A stretch of 64,000 bases of DNA, from contig WSYJ01000036.1 of the NCBI GenBank assembly GCA_020186115.1, positions 1-64,000 on the forward strand, in the 5' to 3' direction. The DNA comes from Histomonas meleagridis. Taxonomy: Eukaryota > Parabasalia > Tritrichomonadida > Dientamoebidae. The notes beneath the pieces are model-generated. The model was given only the letters and a program-made list of their open reading frames with translations, made no database searches and was not told the origin of the DNA. Below, in pieces: positions 1 to 8,939 of this stretch. A program made the translations under genes and the position numbers. Position 1 is the first letter of the stretch; each line of letters starts with the position of its first letter.

Positions 1-317
1 GAAGGAACATCCTTACGGCGACGATCATAACGGATGGCACCTATTGAGATGATTGGGAGAACAATAACCCAATTCTCAACCAACTGAGGATTCTCCTTAA
101 TAAAGCCCTTAAGTAGGCCAACATTACTGAAATATATGGATTTAACTTGTCCTTCGGAGTCTGGCATAAGACATGGAGCAGGGGGAGTAAATACTGGAGG
201 AGGTATTGGATACGGTTTTTCATCGTCTTCCGAATGTAAGGATTCAGGATAAACATTATTAAAATCAAAATCATTGTCACTGAAGTTAAAATTATCAAAG
301 GATTCTTCATATTCCAT
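1..317 (-). CDS. Partial ORF of unknown function, running off the window edge
   Basis: An open frame starts at an ATG at 315-317 on the minus strand, with an in-frame TAA ten codons upstream, and stays open to the window edge, so only the first ~105 residues are visible. The N-terminus is acidic and aromatic-rich, then Pro-rich (IPPPVFTPPAP), then has a hydrophobic stretch (NWVIVLPIISIGAIRY) ending in a basic cluster (YDRRRKD). I recognise no family. It lies head-to-head with the Rep gene across ~215 bp, the ambisense layout of many CRESS replicons, but its sequence does not look like an Arg-rich capsid N-terminus. It could belong to the same integrated element or to an unrelated transposon. 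Confidence 0.45.
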   Translation of the reverse strand, partial: MEYEESFDNFNFSDNDFDFNNVYPESLHSEDDEKPYPIPPPVFTPPAPCLMPDSEGQVKSIYFSNVGLLKGFIKENPQLVENWVIVLPIISIGAIRYDRRRKDVP

Positions 318-437
318 TTGTTGAAAAATAAAAATGATATTCCCACATTAGTGTCAAGTAGGAACTTGCTTATTCCTTATTTATTATAAAATTTATTATT
401 TACTAATATCAATTGAATACTTTATTTAGAAAAGTGA

Positions 438-511
438 TGGCATAAATAAAATCTAAAAAGAATGCCAAATTTAATTGAAAAAATGCCAAAATCTGAGAAA
501 TAAATGCCAAA
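438..511. repeat. Iteron-like repeats upstream of Rep
   Basis: AATGCCAAA occurs three times, at 461-469, 482-490 and 503-511, spaced exactly 21 bp (two helical turns). One inverted copy of the core (TGGCAT) lies at 438-443 and another lies downstream of rep near 1577-1582. Short direct repeats next to a rep gene are how CRESS-type origins bind their initiator. That role here is inferred from position and spacing. Confidence 0.55.
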
Positions 512-520
512 AAATTAATT

Positions 521-532
521 TCACTTTATATA
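521..532 (+). promoter_or_regulatory. Inr-type initiator of the Rep gene
   Basis: TCACTTTA at 521-528 matches the trichomonad initiator (TCA followed by a pyrimidine and A/T) and lies 12 nt before the ATG at 533, the usual very short 5' UTR of these organisms. It suggests host transcription of the integrated gene. Confidence 0.5.
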
Positions 533-1516
533 ATGGGAGCAAAGAGATGTATTAAAAAGAATAATGTTAGAATTAATGTCGATGGTGATAGGAGTATAAG
601 TCAGATTAATCCGAGAGCTTGCAGATGGGTTGGAACCCTTAATAATCCTCCAGAAGATTGGCAAATCGTGTTGAAAAACGTATCAGAAGAACTCAATATC
701 AAATACCTTATCGCAGAAAAGGAGTTTGCCCCTTCTACAGGCACTCCTCATATACAATTTTATTTTAGATTATCTTCAAAACTTCATAAAAATACAATAA
801 CTAGTAAATTACATGGCTGTTTCATTGATATTGCTAGAGGATCTGAGGTTTCAAACTACAAATATTGTACCAAAACTGGTGTCGAAATATTAGAAATAGG
901 TAGTCCAATTGGAGCGATTGAGAATGAACGAAATAAGATTGAAAAAACAAGAGAGATGCTAAATGATGTTATAACAATGCCTTGGATTGAGTTCGAAGCA
1001 AAATGGCCTTACCAGGCATTTCACCATTACAATAAGCTCAATGAGTACAAACTGAGACACGAGAAAACAGAAAACGTATGGAATGGAAATCTAAAGAGTA
1101 AAAATAAATGGATATATGGGCCGCCAGGAACAGGAAAGAGCCGGTGGGCGAGACAGCAAGCTACGAATTTAAATAAAGTGTACAAGAAAAATCTCAATAA
1201 GTGGTGGGATGGGTTCCACAATGATGAAGCAGAGGTTGTGGTCTTAGATGAAATGAACCCAAATAAAAGTGTCTTAGTCGATCAGTTGAAGGACTGGGGA
1301 GATCGTTACCCTTTCCAGGGGGAAGTAAAAGGATCAGCAATGACATTAGATCCTGGCCGTTGGTTTCTAATAGTTACAAGTAATTTCTCTATTGAACAGT
1401 GTTTTCCGAACAGCGAGGATCAGGAGGCCATTAAACGCCGATTTGATGAAGTAGAGATAAAAAGTGCTGAGGACATACGTCTAATGGGTCAATTAGACAA
1501 AGGAATTCTGAAATAA
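533..1516 (+). CDS. rep: CRESS-DNA-virus-type replication initiator (Rep), integrated and intact
   Basis: This 327-residue protein has the two-domain plan of rolling-circle Rep proteins of circular ssDNA viruses. The HUH endonuclease half shows motif I (WVGTLNN, ~32-38), motif II with the metal-binding pair H73/Q75 (PHIQFYF) and motif III YCTK with catalytic Tyr111 and Lys114. The superfamily 3 helicase half shows Walker A GPPGTGKS (196-203), Walker B VVVLDE (235-240), motif C with Asn284 (FLIVTSN) and an arginine-finger region RRF (302-304). Nothing in the sequence breaks it: no stop, frameshift or missing key residue. Rep genes are known as integrated copies in protist genomes including Trichomonas. 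An Inr lies just upstream and iteron-like repeats precede it. Whether it is expressed, domesticated or part of a mobile replicon cannot be told from sequence. Confidence 0.92.
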   Translation: MGAKRCIKKNNVRINVDGDRSISQINPRACRWVGTLNNPPEDWQIVLKNVSEELNIKYLIAEKEFAPSTGTPHIQFYFRLSSKLHKNTITSKLHGCFIDIARGSEVSNYKYCTKTGVEILEIGSPIGAIENERNKIEKTREMLNDVITMPWIEFEAKWPYQAFHHYNKLNEYKLRHEKTENVWNGNLKSKNKWIYGPPGTGKSRWARQQATNLNKVYKKNLNKWWDGFHNDEAEVVVLDEMNPNKSVLVDQLKDWGDRYPFQGEVKGSAMTLDPGRWFLIVTSNFSIEQCFPNSEDQEAIKRRFDEVEIKSAEDIRLMGQLDKGILK

Positions 1517-1849
1517 AAGAATTCAATTTTGACAATTTTTAACCTTAAATTATTTTTAAGGTACCACAAAATTGAATGGCATATTGACTAACTTTGTTAG
1601 TGGTCCAAAAAAAAAAAGTACGGTTTACGATCAAAATGAATTCAAAAGTGAAAATAAAGTATTCAATTCCGAACGATAGACCAATTTTAATGGTCCAAAA
1701 AATATTTTTTTTCTCGGTAATATAATCTTGACTGAGGTACCACTAACGTCCTCCGCAAGATAGGGACCGAGAAAAAAATTTTTATTTTTAAACGTCCTCA
1801 GATAACGGTCGTAATTGAATTAAGAAAAAGCGCCTAACCCCCACCCCTA
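1517..1849. other. Repeat-rich spacer between Rep and transposase
   Basis: No gene is seen. A perfect 8-bp stem with a TTATT loop lies at 1542-1562, close after the rep stop. A small hairpin (ACTAAC/GTTAGT) is at 1587-1601. GTTAGTGGT (1596-1604) pairs with ACCACTAAC (1739-1747). TTCTCGGTA (1711-1719) pairs with ACCGAGAA (1766-1773), and AACGTCCTC is repeated at 1746 and 1791. These nested repeats look like element ends or an origin rather than ordinary spacer. I see no canonical CRESS nonanucleotide. Confidence 0.6.
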
Positions 1850-3047
1850 TTGCACTTTATTCACTTACCTCATCGAGATTATTATAGACACAAGGAAATA
1901 TGTGACCTAGTTTTCGATCTCTTTCCAAATAAAACAAGAGGAACAATAACAGATTTAAGCAAACAATTCAATATTCCAGAATCTACCATTCGTGGGTGGT
2001 ACCACAAGTGGGAACTTAACAAAGCATGGCGACCTTACGACAGCTCAGTTCACGGGATTCATCATCGTATATTTACCGATGCTGAAGAAAAATCAATTGC
2101 TGATTACATCCGATTTAATTTTATAACGCTAGGGTTTTTGTTTCAAAACAAAGACTTCGTTAACCTCGCATCTCAAGGATTTCTTGAAAAGCATATGGAT
2201 GATGATGAAATCCTTGATGTGAAGTTCAGTCCTAAGTTTGTAACTGATTTTAAAAAGCGCAATAAACTGAGTAGTAGGCGAGCTCGGTACAGGAGAAGAC
2301 CAAAGGTCAAAGATATGGAAATCGATAAATGGATCAATGAAGTCAAAGAATTAATTGAAAGCAAACCAGCAAATAGGATCATAAATGCTGATGAAACTTC
2401 CTGGAAAATCTTGCCCTCTTCGATAACTACATGGGCAGATTCTGGATCAGATGCAATTGACATCAAAGTTTCAGATTCAGAGAAAAAAATGATTACTGTA
2501 ATGGCCTCGATCACATTCGCTGGCACCAAGCTCCCATTATTCATGACCGAATTAGTTGAACGAACACAACTTGGTGATATTTCATATCACATGTCAGCCC
2601 ATAGCGAATCAGGATGGATGGAACAAGATAATTTCGAAAGTTACTTAATATGGCTTAGACAACAATATAGTGATGATGACACGTTGTATCTAATCATTGA
2701 CCAATTTCCAGTTCACAAGACAACTATGTCCATGCAATTGGCAAATGCATTGAACATAAAAATGTTCTTTATTCCTGCTGGATCAACAGATAAATACCAA
2801 CCACTCGATTATCGCGTTTTTGGGTGTTTGAAGAACGTTGCCAAAGATAGTATTCATCGATTTATTCATGAAAATCCGGGCAAAAAAATCGGGATGAAAT
2901 ATGCGGTTCAAGTACTTATATGGGCATGGGAACACCTTAATTCTGATGTTTTGAACGAAGCATGGTCAATCTATCAATCAATTTGAAATAAATAAACAAT
3001 TTTGATCAAATTTTTACTAGAATAATTAAAAAACAGTATACCGAGAA
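1711..3047 (+). mobile_element. Possible pogo/Tc1-like DNA transposon with short inverted ends
   Basis: TTCTCGGTA at 1711-1719 is the exact reverse complement of TACCGAGAA at 3039-3047, and the two enclose the transposase frame, giving a ~1.34-kb unit, the usual size of Tc1/mariner/pogo elements. The inverted ends can be followed for only about nine bases and no clean target duplication is visible, so the boundaries are tentative. Confidence 0.35.
1850..2986 (+). pseudogene. pogo/Tc5-like DDE (DD35D) transposase without an ATG start
   Basis: The frame encodes an N-terminal helix-turn-helix region (residues ~25-60) and a DDE catalytic domain. The three catalytic Asp residues are visible: D181 in INADET, D284 in LIIDQFPVH and D320 in YQPLD, with 35 residues between the last two, as in DD35D pogo-type enzymes. 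The open frame begins right after an in-frame TAA at 1835-1837, but its first plausible codon is TTG at 1850. The first in-frame ATG lies at about residue 116, inside the protein and past the HTH. A sequence resembling an Inr (GCACTTTATTCAC) overlaps the putative start. The catalytic core is undamaged, so either the start codon was lost recently or an unseen upstream exon supplies it. Confidence 0.75.
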
Positions 3048-3408
3048 CAACTGCATTGTTGTTATTGAATTTTTGGCTTTTTTTAGATTTTCATATCTGA
3101 TATCAGATAATTTCAAATTTTAAAAAATTCTTTCTAACTTTGCCCATAAGATCCATTAGTACTTTTAATGTGATATACATGCAAATTAGGCGTCGTGAAA
3201 TCGTGAAATTCGAAATATACGTGAAAATCTTAAATTCCTATCGTTCCAACGATAGAATTCGCGAATTGTAGGAAACAGGGTATTTTGCACGACGGTTTAA
3301 AAACCGTGATTTATTATTCAAATATTTCCCGGTTATTAACTTTTTGTATGGAAATTTCCATTGATTTTGAAATAACCGAAAAAATTGAATATTAAAATCT
3401 TATCGTAC
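2987..3408. other. Palindrome-dense spacer after the transposase
   Basis: No gene. It contains a perfect 16-bp palindrome at 3094-3109 (core ATCTGATATCAGAT), an 8-bp perfect hairpin with a CC loop at 3238-3255 (CTATCGTT/AACGATAG), and ACGGTTT-AA-AAACCGT at 3292-3307. They could be relics of mobile-element ends, terminators or cruciform-forming sites. None pairs clearly with the left side of the transposase unit. Confidence 0.5.
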
Positions 3409-4022
3409 ATGCCAAAAAAACGGAAGACACACAACCCGAATTAAGAGCTGGAATTGCCTTAGTTGGTGACAGTGGGGTAGGAAAAACATCCCTTGTCGAA
3501 AGGTTCAAGTATTCAACCTACAAGGAAGAACGTCATTCAACAATAGGAGTATCTTTTCAAACTTTTCCATATCATTACAATGGGCGCAAAGTTACCTTCA
3601 ATGTTTTTGACACAGCAGGGCAAGAGATGTACAGAGGTATTTTGCCTATTTATTTTAAACAAGTTCAATCATTCATTTGTGTTTATAGTATAAACTCTAT
3701 AATCACTTTTGAAAATATTGGGTTTTGGCTTGACGAAATAAATAAGTATTCAAGCAGTTCAAATCCCATTATTTATATTGTTGGAAACAAAAATGATTTA
3801 ATTTATCAATGTCAAGAGACAGTTTCTTCATCAGAAGCACATGAATATGTGTCATCTTTAAATCTTGACGCTAAGTTATTCATTGCTTCTGCGAAAACTG
3901 GTGAAGGAGTAGAGGAAATATTTAATTCCATTTTCCTAGACATATGTAAAAAAGAACGTTTTGAATGTGAGAAAACAATTGAACGAAAGGAACAAACAAA
4001 GGAGGGTAAATGTTGTAGCTAA
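3409..4022 (+). pseudogene. Rab-family small GTPase with a one-base shift after the start codon
   Basis: From ~3415 onward the frame encodes a nearly complete Rab: P-loop GDSGVGKTS, switch I TIGVSF, DTAGQE, NKND, SAK and a C-terminal KCCS prenylation tail. The only suitable ATG (3409) lies in a different frame and stops after 11 codons. One extra A in the run of seven A at 3414-3420 would join the ATG to the Rab frame, giving an N-terminus like that of the neighbouring paralogue. The remaining frame has no ATG before the DTAGQEM methionine (3627), which would remove the P-loop. It is therefore a very recent pseudogene or a sequencing error in a homopolymer. It is the upstream copy of a tandem pair. 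Confidence 0.8.
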
Positions 4023-4261
4023 CTTTTGAACAAGATCTTTAAATTTAAAAATTGATGATAAATCTTCAATATTCAATCAAACCTATACGATTAATTGTTA
4101 GTATTTATGAATGTTTTGCTTAACCCGTCACGTTCGATTTTAATAAAAAATAAAAAGAAAATTTTTGTTCACTTCCCTTGTGCTAAAACCGTTAAATTTC
4201 AATGGTGGGCAAAAAATCATTGAATGCAACCACTATAAATTGAATCAGATCATTTTAAAAA

Positions 4262-4870
4262 ATGCAAAAAGAAGAACTTCAGCATGAACTAAGAGCTAAA
4301 GTTGCTCTAATCGGTGATAGTGGAGTGGGAAAAACATGCCTTGTTACTAGTTATAGGTATTCGATTTTCAATGAAAATCACTTCCCAACAATTGGTGCAA
4401 ATTTTGACACATTCAAATATCTTTCTTCCAGCGGACGCAAAGCCGTCATTAATGTTTTTGATACGGCAGGGCAGGAAGCTTATAGATCTGTTTTACCACT
4501 TTACTATAGGGGCTCCCAAGCATTTATATGTGTTTATGATATAATGGCACAAGAAACTTTTAACAATCTTAACATGTGGCTAAATGAAATTCGAGAGAAT
4601 TCTTCTGATGCAAATCCACTTATTTATATTGTTGGTAACAAAGTGGACATACAAAATTGCAAATCTCCTGTTTCGAGGGAAAGTGCAAATGCATATGCAA
4701 ATTCTTTAAACTTTAAAATATTTTTTACCTCAGCAAAAACAGGTGAAGGTGTTGAAGATTTGTTTCATTCCGTTTTTGAACAAATTTGTAATTCCGATAA
4801 AAATGAAGAAAAGAAACTATTTGAAGAAAAACAAAATAACTCACCAACACATAAAAGCGACTGTTGTTGA
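4262..4870 (+). CDS. Rab-family small GTPase
   Basis: Rab GTPases cycle on membranes and recruit effectors for vesicle transport. This 202-residue protein has every guanine-nucleotide motif: GDSGVGKTC (~19-27), the TIGANF effector loop, DTAGQE, NKVD and SAK. It ends in CC for double geranylgeranylation. It is about 60% similar by eye to the damaged Rab gene ending 240 bp upstream, so the two arose by tandem duplication. TCATTTTA at 4250-4257 is a good Inr, 12 nt before the ATG, and AACCGTTA lies further up near 4187. The hypervariable tail is rich in Glu/Lys/Asn. The Rab subfamily cannot be assigned by eye. Confidence 0.93.
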   Translation: MQKEELQHELRAKVALIGDSGVGKTCLVTSYRYSIFNENHFPTIGANFDTFKYLSSSGRKAVINVFDTAGQEAYRSVLPLYYRGSQAFICVYDIMAQETFNNLNMWLNEIRENSSDANPLIYIVGNKVDIQNCKSPVSRESANAYANSLNFKIFFTSAKTGEGVEDLFHSVFEQICNSDKNEEKKLFEEKQNNSPTHKSDCC

Positions 4871-5033
4871 TTGATAAAAACATATGTAAATTGCAAATAA
4901 AATTAATATAATGTTTTTGGTTTTAATATCAACTCTTTTTGTTTATATCCAAATGTTTTAATTAGTGTAAGATATGAAAACTCACTGTTTTATTAAGCAC
5001 ATCCCAATTTAATTTTCTTCTATTAACATATTA

Positions 5034-5089
5034 AACGTTCGTTTGGGTGGTTGTACGTTTTGACTATCTTTGTTTGGCTTTCCTTTTTC
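5034..5089 (+). promoter_or_regulatory. Core promoter of the uS7 gene
   Basis: AACGTTC (5034-5040) lies 50 bp before the ATG, and a CCTTTTTC tract immediately precedes it (5082-5089). Pyrimidine CCTTT start-site motifs are known at trichomonad housekeeping genes. The AACGTTC box recurs upstream of other genes in this window. Confidence 0.4.
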
Positions 5090-5671
5090 ATGCAAGACGT
5101 AAAGCTCTTCGGAAAATGGTCTTATTCCGATATTGATTTTGAACAACTCGACAAAGCCCTTGTTGATTACATCTCAGTCCACGAAAAGCAACAAGTTATC
5201 CTTCCACATACTGCAGGACGTTATCAACATCAACAATTTCACAAGGTAAATTGCCCACTTGTTGAGCGTTTCGTTTGCTATCTCATGTGTCACGGTCGTA
5301 ATGCAGGTAAGAAACTTATGGCAATCCGCATCGTTCGCCAAGCATTTGATCTTATCAATTTAGTAACAGGTGAAAACCCACTTGTCGTCTTTGTTAAGGC
5401 TGTTCAATATTGTGGCGCTCGCGAAGATTCAACACGTATCGGTGTTGGAGGTACAGTTCGTCGTCAAGCATGCGATGTTTCTCCACTTCGTCGTATCAAT
5501 CAATCACTTGCTCTCATAACAGAGGGTGCTCGTAAGTCAGCTTTCCGCTCATCTAAAACAATCGCTGAGTGCCTTGCTGATGAACTCATTGCAGCTTCAG
5601 GAAACACAAACGATAGCTATGCTGTCCGTAAGAAGGATGAACTTGAGCGCATTGCCAAGTCTAATCGTTAA
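5090..5671 (+). CDS. RPS5: 40S ribosomal protein S5 (uS7)
   Basis: uS7 binds the 3' major domain of 18S rRNA in the head of the small subunit and contacts the E-site tRNA. The product of 193 residues starts at [15 protein letters not shown]. The open frame extends 13 codons upstream but only from a TTG, so the ATG at 5090 is chosen. Family landmarks are [19 protein letters not shown], the [16 protein letters not shown] stretch, [21 protein letters not shown] and the C-terminal [18 protein letters not shown] typical of eukaryotic S5. It is complete. Codon use is richer in GTC/CTC/CGT than the flanking repeat genes, as expected for a highly expressed gene. Confidence 0.97.
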   Translation: MQDVKLFGKWSYSDIDFEQLDKALVDYISVHEKQQVILPHTAGRYQHQQFHKVNCPLVERFVCYLMCHGRNAGKKLMAIRIVRQAFDLINLVTGENPLVVFVKAVQYCGAREDSTRIGVGGTVRRQACDVSPLRRINQSLALITEGARKSAFRSSKTIAECLADELIAASGNTNDSYAVRKKDELERIAKSNR

Positions 5672-5826
5672 AAAATTCATCTAATTAATATTAACATTTT
5701 TCTTCTTTTTAATCACTTTTTAAATGATTTATAAACCTTCCAATTTTTGGGAGTGTGTTTCTGTTAAATGTGATCGTTTAAAATTAGGGGGACTTGAAAT
5801 ATCGGTATCACTTCAAGACATCTATA

Positions 5827-8800
5827 ATGAATTCTACGATAAACTTTATAGAAGGTGAAAAGAGGGATAACAATGAATCTATCGCATATGTTAATTTACT
5901 TGTTTCTCTTGAACGAATTATATTTAATTTAACAGAAAGAAATCTTGATTCATCAATCGATAAAATAATGAAATTATTCGATATAAATCATCCCTATTCA
6001 TATAATTTTATAATAGGAAGTTTGGTTTACTTTGCATATTTTTCAACACCAAATAAATCATATGATTTATACCTCAAATTTTTGGAATCTATACAATTAA
6101 GAGAAGAAGAAATGAACAAAAATATTTTCAAAATATTAAAGATTTTTATTAATTATATATCAGATATTGAATCACAAGAAGCATATTTTCTAATTGAACA
6201 AATGAAAGTAAGAAATTTAATTGATAACGATAATATTCATGATAATATGATTAAAAAACTTTTCATATGTCCAAATAAACAATCAATACATAACATTTCT
6301 TTATGTTTTGCCCATTACATGTCAAATAAAGAGATTAGTGAATCAATAAAAGCCAATCAATTTTCCAAATTCTTTTCAAACAACGAAGATATGCTCAAAA
6401 AGAATGATTGGGAACTTCATAAGAAATTAATTGAAGAAGGAATCAATCCAAATAAAATGACAAAAATAATTCGAAATGATGAATTAGAAAAGCTTCAAGA
6501 AATATCATCACAAGATGATTTTGATTTTAATCAGAAAATTGAACCATCACTTTATGAAAGATGTTCATTTATTAATGTAAAAAATGTTTCATTAATTGAT
6601 TATGCAGCATTCTTTGGATCTATTAAATGTTTTAAATATTTACTTATGAATGGAGCAAAAATAGAAAACACAGGTAAATATGCAGTTGCTGGTGGAAACT
6701 TAGAAATAATTCATTTATGTGAACAGAATCATTCAACATTTGAAGAAGCATGTAAAATTGCAATTGAATTTCATCGAAATGATATCTTTAAATATATATA
6801 TGAAAATAAAACAGAAAAAACTGAAGAAAAAATTGATGTTTTAGAATATTTATGTATTACCTATGGAAATTATGAAATTCTTTTCTTTTTGGAAGAACAA
6901 ATGAGGATCAGTGAATCTATTATTACTGAAACAGCAAAATTAGGAAATTTATATCTTATTAAATATTTCTTTCATAAATATCAAATCCCAAATAATATTT
7001 TAGTTTTTGCTGTAGAATCAGGAAATATAGAACTTGTTAAATATATTCTTGAACAAAAAGGAATTGATGTTAATGCTATGGGAAATCATTTTTTATATTT
7101 AATATTTATATTAATAATTTTGGGTTTTAAAATTTTATTTGGTATTTATTCTTACTTATTAGAATAGCACTTATTCTTGCATCTGAAAAAGGTAATATGG
7201 AACTTGTGAAGTTACTTCTTGAACAAAAAGGCATTGATATTAATAAAAGAGGAATTTTTTTGTTTCATATCATATTTGCTTCAATTATTTTTTAATATTT
7301 CTTTATATTATTTGGAAATTATTTAATTTAATTAACTCAGCACTTATTTGTTCAACTTTAAATAATGATATAGAAATAGTTAAATTACTTCTTGAACAAA
7401 AGGATATTGATGTTAATGTTAAAAATGTTTGTATATTTCGTTTAATGTTTGTTTAAATCATTTTATATATTAAAATAATATTTGGAAATATTTTCAAATA
7501 TTTGAAACAGCACTTATGATTGCGTCATCAAATGGATTTATAAATATAGTTAAATTACTTATTGAACAAAAAGGAATTGATATAAATGCTAAAAATGTTG
7601 AATTTTTTTGTTTATTATTTATTTTAATAATTTTATATTTTAAAATAAATTTTGAAATTTATTCCATATGTTGAGATCAGCACTTACAAAGGCATTCCAA
7701 TATTCACATTTAAATATTATTAAATTACTTCTTGAACAAAAAGGAATTGATGTTAATGCTAAAGATATTTATTTGTTTTACTTGAAGTTCATTTGAATAA
7801 TTTAAAATTACAAAATAATATTTGGAAATTACTTAAATTACTTTTGACAATGTTTATATGGGCATCTTCAAAAGGATTTATAGATATAGTTAAATTACTA
7901 CTTGAACAAAAAGAAATAGATATTAATGATAAAACTATTTATGTGTTTTATTTAATATTTATTTTAACAGTTTTTTATTTCAAAATAATATTTGGAAATT
8001 ATTTTATTTATTTGTAACTGCACTTCATATAGCAATTAGAAATAATAATACAGAAATAGTTAAATTACTTCTTGAACAAAAAGGAATTGATATCAATGCT
8101 AAAAACATATATTTTTTTCATTTTATGTTGACTTTCATAATTTCATATTTCAATATAATGTTTGGAAATTATTTAAATTATTTGATACAGCACTTATTTT
8201 AGCATCTTATGAAGGTCATACAGAAATAGTTAAATTACTTCTTGAACAAGAAGGAATTGATATTAATGTTAAAGGAAATATTTATTTATAAAATTTTATA
8301 TTTCACAATAATATTTGGAAATTATGTAAATTATTTAATACAGCACTTATGTTTGCATCTGAAAATGGTCATATAGAAATAGTTCAATTACTTCTTGAAC
8401 AAGAAGGAATTGATATTAATGCTAAATATATTTATTTGTTTTATTTATAATTTATTTTAATAATTTTATATTTCAAAATAATATTTAAAAATTATTTAAA
8501 TTATTTAATACAGCACTTATTTTAGCATCTGAAAAAGGTCATACAGAAATAGTTAAATTACTTCTTGAACAAGAAGGAATTGATATTAATGCTAAAGATA
8601 ATTATTTGTTTTATTTAAAATTTATTTTAATAATTTTATATTTCAAGATAATATTTGGAAATTATTTTAAATGTTTTATACAGCACTTATGATTGCATCT
8701 AGAAATGGTCATATAGAAATTGTTAAATTACTTCTTAAACAAAAAGGAATTGATATTAGTTCTAAAGATATTTGTTTATTATAACTAAAATTTATTTGAA

Positions 8801-8939
8801 TAACTTCATATTTTTTCATTGTATCTGGTAATTATTTAAATTATTTAGTACAGCCCTTATGAATGCACTTAATTATAGTCATCCTGAAATTGTTGAAATA
8901 TTACGCCAATATGAAAATTCTAATAACATATGTAAATAA
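5827..8939 (+). CDS. DUF3447/ankyrin-repeat protein, each C-terminal repeat split by a short spacer
   Basis: The ATG at 5827 follows an Inr (TCACTTC, 5808). The open N-terminal segment (to ~7083) carries the trichomonad DUF3447 signature (YERCSFIN, SLIDYAAFFG, GKYAVAGGNLEIIHLCEQN) and the first ankyrin repeats. Beyond it the single frame ends, but eleven further ankyrin repeats follow, each ~29 codons and free of stops (type ALILASEKGHTEIVKLLLEQEG then IDINAK). The GCA-type codons opening them lie at 7167, 7340, 7510, 7680, 7850, 8020, 8190, 8343, 8513, 8683 and 8853. Between repeats are ~68 AT-rich bases with stops and a frame change. The last unit ends in a natural terminus (NICK, TAA at 8937-8939). 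I infer one gene with removable spacers rather than a pseudogene, because all eleven repeats stay open. The function of these proteins is unknown. Confidence 0.7.
7167..8939 (+). repeat. 170-bp ankyrin-plus-spacer tandem units
   Basis: Consecutive units measure 173, 170, 170, 170, 170, 170, 153, 170, 170 and 170 bp. Each holds ~29 open ankyrin codons followed by a spacer whose best-conserved part is AAAATAATATTTGGAAAT. Seventeen bases after that block comes the Thr/Ser codon opening the next repeat, usually in the context ACAGCACTTAT. Because 170 is not a multiple of three, the repeats cannot be read in one frame. Confidence 0.85.

Noticed and set aside
41-346. 101-residue minus-strand frame
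   Set aside because: It stops inside the window and overlaps the frame at 1-317, whose acidic N-terminus and continued openness to the edge look more like a gene.
1542-1562. CRESS replication origin stem-loop
   Set aside because: The stem is perfect but the loop (TTATT) lacks a recognisable nonanucleotide, so I list it only as a hairpin.
7167-8939. Ankyrin spacers as ordinary GT-AG introns
   Set aside because: Several spacers lack any GT near the 5' side, two lack AG at the 3' side (7847-7852 and 8017-8022), and the best GT-AG pair gives 94-nt exons that break frame.
7167-8939. AT-AC (U12-type) reading of the spacers (ATATTTATTTG ... AATAC)
   Set aside because: Excision at these points leaves 86 nt per exon, again out of frame, and the U12 donor ATATCCTT is absent.
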